From positions 1 to 13,299 of the forward strand of contig CAJJZO010000030.1 in the NCBI GenBank assembly GCA_905197585.1: a DNA stretch of 13,299 bases, written 5' to 3'. The position numbers and the translations under genes were made by a program. Positions 6,294 through 12,150 of this stretch are shown here, piece by piece (position 1 is the first letter of the stretch; each line of letters opens with the position of its first letter). The notes below the pieces were generated by a model. That model made no database searches. It saw only the letters and a list, made by a program, of their open reading frames with translations, and had not been told where the DNA came from. Source of the stretch: an uncultured Collinsella sp. (lineage in GTDB: Bacteria; Actinomycetota; Coriobacteriia; Coriobacteriales; Coriobacteriaceae).

Positions 6294-7210
6294 CCTTTGA
6301 CCTGTACGACACCGTCGACTCGTTTATCGCCTATATCGCACGCGTCGAGGGTCTTTCTCCCAACACGGTGACGGCCTATGGCTCGAGGCTGGAGCGCTTT
6401 GCTGCCTGGTGCGAGCGCGAGGATATTGATGCTTTCGCTGCCGACGTGCGCACCATTCGTCGCTATCTTGCCGAGCTTTCGCGTGAGCAGGTGGCTCCCC
6501 GAACGCTTGCGGCGCACCTGTCGGCTATCCGATCTCTCTATCGCTGGATGGCTGCCGAGGGGATTGTCGAGGGCGATGCGGTCTCGGCGATCGCATCGCC
6601 CAAGCTGCCGCGTGACCTGCCGGGCGTCCTTACGACCAAGCAGGTCGAGGCGCTGCTCAAGACGCCTGATACCTCGACACCCGCGGGACTGCGCGATGCT
6701 GCGATGCTCGAGCTGCTCTATGCCTCGGGTGCCCGCATCTCAGAGCTTGCGGCGCTCAATGTGGAATCCATCTCATGGTCCGAGCGCACGCTGCGCCTGT
6801 GGGGCAAGGGAAGCAAGGAGCGCATCGTTCCTCTGTATCGTCGTGCGCTCGATGTGACGCGTCTCTATATTGAAGAGGGGAGGCCGGAGTTGCTCGCTCG
6901 GGCAAAGCGCCGCGACCTCGCTACCGGGCCGCATCCGCTGCTTATATCGGCGCGTGGCAATCGCATGAGCGCCGCCATGCTCCGGCGGCGGTTCCATACG
7001 CTGGCGACGCTCGCCGGCATTCCGGCCGACATCGCCCCGCATGCGATGCGCCATACCTTTGCGACCGACTTGCTTGAGGGCGGTGCGGACCTGCGCTCGG
7101 TTCAAGAGCTGCTGGGTCATGCGAGCCTGTCCACGACGCAAATCTACACGCATCTCACGCCCGATCGGCTCAAACGTGCCGTGGCTCAAGCCCATCCCCG
7201 CGGCGAATAG
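6290..7210 (+). CDS. xerC: Tyrosine recombinase XerC/XerD-like, probable ATA start
   Basis: Xer recombinases resolve chromosome dimers at dif. All catalytic residues are visible; numbering from 6290 gives Arg149 (ASGARISEL), Lys173 (WGKGSKERIVPL), His251 and Arg254 (HAMRHTFATD), His277 (LLGHASLSTT) and Tyr286 (IYTHL). The SAM-like N-terminal DNA-binding domain begins with DTVDSFIAYIARVEGLSPNT, which lies upstream of the first canonical start codon, GTG 6368. The frame is open back to 6185 but contains no ATG, GTG or TTG in 6185-6367. GGAGG (6276-6280) lies 9 nt before ATA 6290, which overlaps the trmFO stop as ATAG, giving a normal 306-residue Xer protein. CTG 6302 is an alternative but is 21 nt from the Shine-Dalgarno. 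The function call is secure, XerC versus XerD rests on context, and the start is inferred. Confidence 0.9.
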   Translation: MAFDLYDTVDSFIAYIARVEGLSPNTVTAYGSRLERFAAWCEREDIDAFAADVRTIRRYLAELSREQVAPRTLAAHLSAIRSLYRWMAAEGIVEGDAVSAIASPKLPRDLPGVLTTKQVEALLKTPDTSTPAGLRDAAMLELLYASGARISELAALNVESISWSERTLRLWGKGSKERIVPLYRRALDVTRLYIEEGRPELLARAKRRDLATGPHPLLISARGNRMSAAMLRRRFHTLATLAGIPADIAPHAMRHTFATDLLEGGADLRSVQELLGHASLSTTQIYTHLTPDRLKRAVAQAHPRGE

Positions 7211-7259
7211 TGGCTGGGACGTCCCGCGCCGCACTCAGGTGTGTGGTTTTGATTGCGGG

Positions 7260-7288
7260 TTGGCAGGAAGAAGCATTCCTGCTATCAT
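7260..7288 (+). promoter_or_regulatory. Putative rpsB promoter with inverted repeat in the spacer
   Basis: TTGGCA (7260-7265) and TATCAT (7283-7288) are spaced by 17 bp, and TG at 7280-7281 makes an extended -10. The spacer carries a perfect 7-bp inverted repeat, GCAGGAA (7263-7269) and TTCCTGC (7276-7282), separated by 6 nt. The repeat touches both core elements, as an operator would. The predicted start is near 7295. Confidence 0.6.
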
Positions 7289-7295
7289 TCATCGG

Positions 7296-7429
7296 GTTGC
7301 TTCACGGCAACATGTTTTTATCACGCACGCGCGGCTACTTCATACCGTGGTGCCCGGGCTTTGGTAGCACATGTCCGGGTTGGTTTTGGAGGATGACCCC
7401 GCGCGGAGGCAAACCACAGGAGGTTTAAC
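7296..7429 (+). promoter_or_regulatory. Structured 5' leader of rpsB
   Basis: The 134-nt leader holds several pairings. GTTGC (7296-7300) / GCAAC (7307-7311) is followed by TTTTT at 7315-7319. CCCGG (7353-7357) pairs with CCGGG (7375-7379). A long-range stem CGCGCGG (7328-7334) / CCGCGCG (7399-7405) encloses that hairpin. AAACC (7411-7415) pairs with GGTTT (7422-7426) around the Shine-Dalgarno AGGAGGT (7418-7424). This resembles an autoregulatory ribosomal-protein leader; S2 is known to repress its own mRNA in Escherichia coli. The specific fold is my manual reading. Confidence 0.45.
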
Positions 7430-8158
7430 ATGGCTACCAAGATTAATATCCGCACCCTGCTCGAGGCCGGCTGCCACTTCGGTCACCAGACCCGTCGCTG
7501 GAACCCCAAGATGAAGCCGTTCATCTTCGGTGAGCGCAACGGCATCTATATCCTTGACCTCAAGCAGACCATCCTCGACGCCGACCAGGCCTACACCTTC
7601 GTCAAGAACGTCGCCAAGGGTGGCAACGTGCTGTTCGTCGGCACCAAGAAGCAGGCTCAGGAGGCCGTCAAGAACGCTGCTGAGCGCGCCAACATGCCTT
7701 ACATCAACCAGCGTTGGCTCGGCGGTATGCTGACCAACTTCGTCACCATCCGCTCCCGCATCAACCGCATGGAGGAGCTCGAGGCCATGGTCGAGGACGG
7801 CCGCATGGCTGTTCTGCCCAAGAAGGAGCAGGCTGTTCTCGGCAAGGAGCTCACCAAGCTCCAGACCAACCTCGGTGGCGCCCGCGACATGAAGGGTCTG
7901 CCCCAGGCTCTCTTCGTCATCGACACCAAGCGCGAGGAGAACGCCATCAAGGAGGCTCAGCGCCTGAACATCCCCGTCGTCGCTCTGATCGACACCAACT
8001 CCGATCCCGACGAGGTCGAGTACGGCATCCCCTGCAACGATGACGCTATCTCCGCTGTCACCCTTATGTGCGAGCTCATGGCTGACGCCTGCCTCGCTGG
8101 CTCCGGCAAGGAGCAGGTCTCCGAGGCCGAGATGGCCGCTGAGCCCAAGGCCGAGTAA
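7430..8158 (+). CDS. rpsB: 30S ribosomal protein S2
   Basis: The 242-residue product is S2, a late-assembling protein of the small subunit that bridges head and body and is needed for S1 binding where S1 is present. Both family signatures are visible: [18 protein letters not shown] near the N-terminus (11-28) and [17 protein letters not shown] around residues 163-179, then [13 protein letters not shown]. The central [13 protein letters not shown] and [12 protein letters not shown] blocks are intact. ATG 7430 has AGGAGGT (7418-7424) 5 nt upstream. tsf follows after 45 bases with no terminator, the near-universal rpsB-tsf pair. Codon use is very biased, as in rplS and tsf. Confidence 0.98.
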   Translation: MATKINIRTLLEAGCHFGHQTRRWNPKMKPFIFGERNGIYILDLKQTILDADQAYTFVKNVAKGGNVLFVGTKKQAQEAVKNAAERANMPYINQRWLGGMLTNFVTIRSRINRMEELEAMVEDGRMAVLPKKEQAVLGKELTKLQTNLGGARDMKGLPQALFVIDTKREENAIKEAQRLNIPVVALIDTNSDPDEVEYGIPCNDDAISAVTLMCELMADACLAGSGKEQVSEAEMAAEPKAE

Positions 8159-8203
8159 ATCAGTCTTAGTTAATTCTTTTTCATCTCTTTGAAAGGAACC
8201 ACA

Positions 8204-9073
8204 ATGGCCCAGATTACCGCCGCTATGGTCAAGCAGCTCCGCGAGATGACCGACTCCCCGATGATGGAGTGCAAGAAGGCTCTCGTCGAGGCTGACGGCG
8301 ACATGTATGCCGCTGTCGACGTTCTGCGTAAGAACGGCCTTGCCAAGGCTGCCAAGAAGGCTGGCCGTGAGACCAACGAGGGCGCTGTCGCCGCGTTCGT
8401 CTCCGAGGATGGCAAGACCGGCGCTCTGCTCGAGCTCTCCTGCGAGACCGACTTCGTTGGCTCCAACGCCAAGTTCACCGGCTTTGCTTCCAAGGTCGCT
8501 GAGGTTGTCGCTACCACCGAGCCTGCTGACGTCGACGCTCTGCTCGAGAAGCCGATGGGCGAGGAGACCGTTTCCTCTGAGCTCACCGAGATGATTCACA
8601 TCATGGGCGAGAACATGAAGATCTCCCGCTTCGCTGCCCGCAAGGCCGAGAACGGCGCGCTCGCTTCTTACATCCACATGGGTGGTAAGATCGGCGTCCT
8701 CGTCGAGTTCGCCTTCGAGAAGGCCGAGACCGCTCAGGCTGAGTCCTTCAAGACCTTCGCTCACGACGTTGCCCTTCAGGTTGCCGCCGTCGCCCCGATC
8801 TGCGCTACCCGCGATCAGGTTCCGGCCGAGACCGTCGAGCACGAGAAGCAGATCTACATGGCTCAGGCTGCCGAGTCCGGTAAGCCCGAGGCTATCCAGG
8901 AGAAGATGGCTGTCGGCCGTCTGGAGAAGTTCTACAAGCAGTCCGTGCTCACCGAGCAGGAGTTCATCAAGGACAGCTCCCTCACCATCAAGAAGTACGC
9001 TGAGCAGGTCTCCAAGGAGCTCGGCGACACCATTACCGTCGTTGCCTTTGACCGTCTGGTCCGTGGCGAGTAA
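8204..9073 (+). CDS. tsf: Elongation factor Ts
   Basis: EF-Ts is the guanine-nucleotide exchange factor for EF-Tu. The 289-residue product begins with the UBA-like N-terminal domain (MVKQLREMTDSPMMECKKAL, 8-27) and carries the conserved TDFV motif (82-85) that acts on EF-Tu. It has two core subdomains ending with KFYKQSVLTEQEFIKD and the C-terminal VAFDRLVRGE. Length is usual for the long actinobacterial and proteobacterial type. ATG 8204 is chosen for AAAGGA (8192-8197) 6 nt upstream; TTG 8189 precedes that site. A strong terminator lies 23 bases after the stop and closes the rpsB-tsf unit. Confidence 0.98.
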   Translation: MAQITAAMVKQLREMTDSPMMECKKALVEADGDMYAAVDVLRKNGLAKAAKKAGRETNEGAVAAFVSEDGKTGALLELSCETDFVGSNAKFTGFASKVAEVVATTEPADVDALLEKPMGEETVSSELTEMIHIMGENMKISRFAARKAENGALASYIHMGGKIGVLVEFAFEKAETAQAESFKTFAHDVALQVAAVAPICATRDQVPAETVEHEKQIYMAQAAESGKPEAIQEKMAVGRLEKFYKQSVLTEQEFIKDSSLTIKKYAEQVSKELGDTITVVAFDRLVRGE

Positions 9074-9096
9074 ATAAGCTCTTGTAGCTGGTAATG

Positions 9097-9131
9097 AGCA
9101 GGCTGTGGGTTTTACTCACAGCCTGCTTTTT
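9097..9131 (+). terminator. Intrinsic terminator of rpsB-tsf
   Basis: A perfect 11-bp stem pairs 9097-9107 (AGCAGGCTGTG) with 9117-9127 (CACAGCCTGCT) around a 9-nt loop, running into a five-T tract (9127-9131). This is the strongest intergenic terminator in the window. Confidence 0.95.
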
Positions 9132-9134
9132 CAT

Positions 9135-9161
9135 GGCTCTTATCAGAGCCTTTGATATCAT
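9135..9161 (+). promoter_or_regulatory. Putative extended -10 promoter of pyrH with upstream inverted repeat
   Basis: TGATATCAT (9153-9161) has the TGn-TATCAT form, identical in its -10 hexamer to the rpsB promoter. No good -35 is seen; in its place lies a perfect inverted repeat GGCTCT (9135-9140) / AGAGCC (9145-9150), except for its TATC centre. The repeat could be an operator or a minor second terminator. Predicted start is near 9168. Confidence 0.5.
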
Positions 9162-9190
9162 ATTGAGAGTCTAATTAAAGGAGGATCGCT

Positions 9191-9913
9191 TTGTCCGACA
9201 TCCGATATAAACGCGTGCTTCTTAAGCTTTCCGGCGAAGCACTGATGGGCGACGGCCAATATGGCATCGACCCCAAGGTTACCGACCATCTTGCCAAGCA
9301 GGTCAAGGAGCTGCTTGCCGTTGGCCATGAGGTCGGCGTCGTTGTCGGCGGCGGCAATATTTTCCGCGGCATGGCCGGCGCTGCCGGTGGCATGGAGCGT
9401 GCTCAGGCCGACTACATGGGCATGCTGGCAACCGTTATGAACGCGCTCGCCCTGCAGGATGCCTTCGAGCATAACGATGTTCCCTGCCGCGTGATGAGCG
9501 CTATCCAGATGAACGAGATCTGCGAGCCCTATATTCGCCGTCGCGCCATCAACCACCTTTCCAAGGGCAACGTCGTTATTTTTGCCGCCGGTTCGGGCAA
9601 TCCGTACTTTACGACCGACACCGCCGCGGCTCTTCGTGCGTGTGAGATCGGCGCCGAGATTCTGATTAAAGCCACCAAGGTTGACGGCATCTACGATAAG
9701 GATCCCGTCAAGTGCGCTGATGCCGTCCGTTTTGACAAGATTACCTATCACGAGGTTCTCGTCCGCGGTCTGCAGGTTATGGATTCTACGGCTACGGCAC
9801 TGTGCCAGGACAACCGTATGCCGATTTTGGTCCTCAACATCGATGGCGAGGACACCGTCAAGCGCGCGCTTTCGGGTGAGCCCGTCGGCACGCTCGTCTA
9901 TCAGGAGGATTAA
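9191..9913 (+). CDS. pyrH: UMP kinase
   Basis: PyrH phosphorylates UMP to UDP in pyrimidine nucleotide synthesis, normally as an allosteric hexamer. The 240-residue product has the amino-acid-kinase fold with KLSGEAL (12-18, containing the catalytic Lys), [10 protein letters not shown] (51-60), the [13 protein letters not shown] stretch (138-150) that binds UMP, and [10 protein letters not shown] (163-172). Start is TTG 9191: AAAGGAGG (9177-9184) lies 6 nt upstream, the N-terminus [16 protein letters not shown] has the usual length, and no ATG fits. A TTG start may lower initiation. frr begins 2 bases after the stop, with its Shine-Dalgarno inside the last pyrH codons, so the two are coupled. 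Confidence 0.97.
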   Translation: MSDIRYKRVLLKLSGEALMGDGQYGIDPKVTDHLAKQVKELLAVGHEVGVVVGGGNIFRGMAGAAGGMERAQADYMGMLATVMNALALQDAFEHNDVPCRVMSAIQMNEICEPYIRRRAINHLSKGNVVIFAAGSGNPYFTTDTAAALRACEIGAEILIKATKVDGIYDKDPVKCADAVRFDKITYHEVLVRGLQVMDSTATALCQDNRMPILVLNIDGEDTVKRALSGEPVGTLVYQED

Positions 9914-9915
9914 GC

Positions 9916-10452
9916 ATGGCAGAGAACATCACCGCCCATATGGACAAGTCGCTCGAGTCCCTCAAGCATAACTTCTCCAAGGTTCGTACCGGCCGCGCCA
10001 ATGCCAACATTCTGTCCGACATCACCGTCGATTATTACGGTGTTCCCACGCCGGTCACGCAGGTTGCCGCCGTCAAGACCCCCGAGGCCCATATGCTGCT
10101 CATCGAGCCGTGGGACAAGGCACTCATCAATGCTATCGTCAAGGCCATCGGCGCTTCCGATCTGGGCATTACCCCCAACTCCGATGGCACCGTCGTTCGT
10201 CTGCCGTTCCCGGCCCCCACTGAGGAGCGCCGTCGCGAACTCGTCAAGGAGTGCCGCGAGTACGCCGAGCAGGCCAAGGTGTCTATCCGTAACATCCGTC
10301 GCGACTTCAACAACAAGCTCGAGCGCGATGAGGAGCTCACCGAGGACGATGTCCGTCGCGAGCAGGCCAAGGTCCAGAAGCACACTGATGAGTATGTCGC
10401 CAAGGTCGAGGAGCTTCTGAAGGAAAAAGAAGCCGAGGTCATGGAGATCTAA
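9916..10452 (+). CDS. frr: Ribosome recycling factor
   Basis: RRF splits post-termination ribosomes together with EF-G. The 178-residue product is a few residues shorter than the usual 185. It shows the three-helix domain I (1-30 and about 105-178) with RTGRA (24-28) and the compact domain II with DYYGVPTPV (39-47). It also has ITPNSDGTVVRLPFPAPTEERR and the basic helix VSIRNIRRDFNNKL. ATG 9916 has AGGAGG (9903-9908) 7 nt upstream. uppS starts one base after the frr stop, and a terminator-like hairpin begins 38 bases downstream inside uppS. That hairpin could end a fraction of transcripts right after frr. Confidence 0.98.
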   Translation: MAENITAHMDKSLESLKHNFSKVRTGRANANILSDITVDYYGVPTPVTQVAAVKTPEAHMLLIEPWDKALINAIVKAIGASDLGITPNSDGTVVRLPFPAPTEERRRELVKECREYAEQAKVSIRNIRRDFNNKLERDEELTEDDVRREQAKVQKHTDEYVAKVEELLKEKEAEVMEI

Positions 10453-10453
10453 G

Positions 10454-11248
10454 GTGCAATACGACGAGCATAAACTGGTCGAGTACTTTGCCGACGCCCC
10501 TGCGGGCGTCGGTTTTTCCGACCTTGACCTCAATAACATTCCGCACCATATCTCGTGCATCATGGACGGTAACGGTCGTTGGGCCACGTCGCGCGGTCTT
10601 GCACGCACCGAGGGCCACAAGGCGGGTATCGTCTCCCTGCGCGAGATCATTACCGCATGCGTGCGCTTGGGTGTCGACGTCCTTTCGGCCTATGCGTTTT
10701 CGACCGAAAACTGGAATCGTCCGCAGCATGAGGTCAACGTTTTGATGCATTTGTTTGCCAAGACGTTTATCGATGAGTTGCCGCTGCTTAAGCGCGAAAA
10801 CGTTCGCGTTGTCTTTTTGGGCGATATTTCCGCACTGCCTAAGAAGACCCGCGATGTCTTTGAGCGAGGTCTTGCCGAGTGCGCCAATCACACCGGCATG
10901 ACGCTGGCGCTTGCCGTCAACTACGGCGCGCGTGCCGAGATTACCCGCGCTGTCCGTCAGATCGTATCCGACGCTGCCGCCGGTAAGATCGATCCTGCCG
11001 CAATTGATGACGACATGGTGGCTTCCCGCCTCTATACCGCCGGTCTTCCCGATCCCGAACTTGTGATTCGCACCTCTGGTGAGCTGCGCCTTTCGAACTA
11101 TCTGCTGTGGCAGGTGGCTTATTCCGAATTCTACGTCACCGATACCTATTGGCCCGACTTTGATCGTTGGGGCCTTGTCGACGCCATTTTGGCCTATCAG
11201 GGCCGTGACCGTAGGTTTGGTGGACTGAGCAAGACCGAGGAGGCTTAA
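10454..11248 (+). CDS. uppS: Undecaprenyl diphosphate synthase (cis-prenyltransferase)
   Basis: UppS condenses isopentenyl diphosphate onto farnesyl diphosphate to make the C55 lipid carrier for cell-wall synthesis. The 264-residue product has HISCIMDGNGRWA with catalytic Asp38, AFSTENWNRP (81-90), LAVNYGAR and the C-terminal LVIRTSGELRLSNYLLWQ followed by AYSEFY. The 30 residues before the first motif are somewhat longer than in compact homologues. GTG 10454 is the only standard start codon before the IMDGN methionine. GGAG (10443-10446) lies 7 nt upstream, inside frr, so translation is coupled to frr. Codons 13-22 coincide with a perfect terminator-like hairpin and T-run, listed separately. 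The TAA stop is followed after 2 bases by cdsA. Confidence 0.96.
   Translation: MQYDEHKLVEYFADAPAGVGFSDLDLNNIPHHISCIMDGNGRWATSRGLARTEGHKAGIVSLREIITACVRLGVDVLSAYAFSTENWNRPQHEVNVLMHLFAKTFIDELPLLKRENVRVVFLGDISALPKKTRDVFERGLAECANHTGMTLALAVNYGARAEITRAVRQIVSDAAAGKIDPAAIDDDMVASRLYTAGLPDPELVIRTSGELRLSNYLLWQVAYSEFYVTDTYWPDFDRWGLVDAILAYQGRDRRFGGLSKTEEA
10491..10517 (+). terminator. Intragenic terminator/attenuator-like hairpin at the start of uppS
   Basis: A perfect 9-bp GC-rich stem pairs CCGACGCCC (10491-10499) with GGGCGTCGG (10504-10512) around a CTGC loop, followed immediately by TTTTT (10513-10517). It has every hallmark of an intrinsic terminator yet lies in codons 13-22 of uppS, 38 bases after the frr stop. 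A ribosome initiating at GTG 10454 would cover it. Termination would then depend on uppS translation, which is inference. Confidence 0.7.
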
Positions 11249-11250
11249 TC

Positions 11251-12150
11251 GTGTCCGATCGTCCCAAGGCAATTGCTCCCAAGACATCTGAGCGCAAGGC
11301 TGTCGCTGCGGGAGCGCCCGCAGCGAAGAATGGCACCGGTTCGTGGCTTGCCGGCTTTATCACCCGTGCCGCCGCCGGTATCGTCTATGCCGTTGTCTTT
11401 ATCCTGTGCCTGGTTTTGGGTATTGTGCCCACGGCCATCTTTGTTTCCGTCATGAGCGGTCTGTGCTGTTATGAGTTTTTCCGTATGACGAGGCTCGATG
11501 GCAAGATGGCTAACGAGCGCATGGGTATCGCTGCCGCCGTACTCTTTCCGCTGTCGGCGTTGGGCGATTCGATGCTGCTGAATGCCCTGCTTTTTGCCCT
11601 GATGCTCGCTGTGGGTATTTGGTATGTCTGGTCGCCGCGTACCCGCATCTCTGATGTGGCCGTGACGCTCATGGGTCCCATCTACACTGGCTTTATGCTG
11701 TCGGCTATCGTGCTGCTGCGCGATGCCGTGCCCGGTTTTGCCGGCGCCCTGCTTTCGGTGGGCGTTTGCGCGTCCCTTTGGGTCTCCGATTCGTTTGCCT
11801 ACATCGTGGGCAGCCGTATCGGTAAGCACAAGATGGTTCCCAAGATCTCTCCCAAAAAGAGCTGGGAGGGGTTTGTCGGCGGCATCCTGGGCTCGGTTTT
11901 GATTTGGCTCATCCTGTGGGCGACGCACTTCTACAAGCTCAGCCTGCCCTATGCGCTGCTATGCGGCGTGGTCGTGTCCGTCCTGGGCGTTATCGGCGAC
12001 CTTATCGAGTCGCGCATCAAGCGTGGCGTGGGCGTCAAGGATTCCGGCAACCTTATCCCGGGCCATGGCGGCATGCTCGACCGTAGCGACTCGCTTATCT
12101 TTGGTTGCATTACCGCTCAGCTGCTTTTGATGATCGGAGGCGTGCTGTAA
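11251..12150 (+). CDS. cdsA: Phosphatidate cytidylyltransferase (CDP-diacylglycerol synthase)
   Basis: CdsA makes CDP-diacylglycerol from phosphatidate and CTP, the branch point of phospholipid synthesis, in the cytoplasmic membrane. The 299-residue product has a charged, Ala-rich cytoplasmic head (1 to about 30) and then multiple hydrophobic segments, the first near 40-70. The C-terminal half carries DSFAYIVGSRIGKHK, PKKSWEGFVGG (201-211), GDLIESRIKR (249-258) and the CDP-alcohol signature region VKDSGNLIPGHGGMLDRSD (262-280). GTG 11251 has GAGGAGG (11237-11243) 7 nt upstream, inside the end of uppS. Codons 18-26 form a perfect 10-bp hairpin in the mRNA. The TAA stop shares a base with the dxr ATG. 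Confidence 0.95.
   Translation: MSDRPKAIAPKTSERKAVAAGAPAAKNGTGSWLAGFITRAAAGIVYAVVFILCLVLGIVPTAIFVSVMSGLCCYEFFRMTRLDGKMANERMGIAAAVLFPLSALGDSMLLNALLFALMLAVGIWYVWSPRTRISDVAVTLMGPIYTGFMLSAIVLLRDAVPGFAGALLSVGVCASLWVSDSFAYIVGSRIGKHKMVPKISPKKSWEGFVGGILGSVLIWLILWATHFYKLSLPYALLCGVVVSVLGVIGDLIESRIKRGVGVKDSGNLIPGHGGMLDRSDSLIFGCITAQLLLMIGGVL
11303..11326 (+). promoter_or_regulatory. Perfect hairpin in the 5' coding region of cdsA
   Basis: TCGCTGCGGG (11303-11312) pairs over 10 bp without mismatch with CCCGCAGCGA (11317-11326) around an AGCG tetraloop. No T-run follows, so it is not a terminator by itself. It lies 52 bases after the GTG start, in the poorly conserved Ala-rich head of CdsA. A role in pausing, mRNA stability or coupling is speculative. 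Confidence 0.4.

Noticed and set aside
7210..7428. Possible small gene (72 codons, GTG start overlapping the xerC stop) before rpsB
   Set aside because: It spans the predicted rpsB promoter and folded leader, has no Shine-Dalgarno of its own beyond chance and resembles nothing known. The regulatory explanation fits better.
8159..8203. T-rich spacer between rpsB and tsf as a possible terminator
   Set aside because: No stem precedes the T-rich stretch; it is an ordinary intercistronic spacer leading to the tsf Shine-Dalgarno.
7340..8842. 500-codon open frame on the minus strand across rpsB and tsf
   Set aside because: It mirrors the strong codon bias of two highly expressed genes (Leu/Gly/Asp/Val-rich antisense); no recognisable domain and no convincing ribosome binding site.
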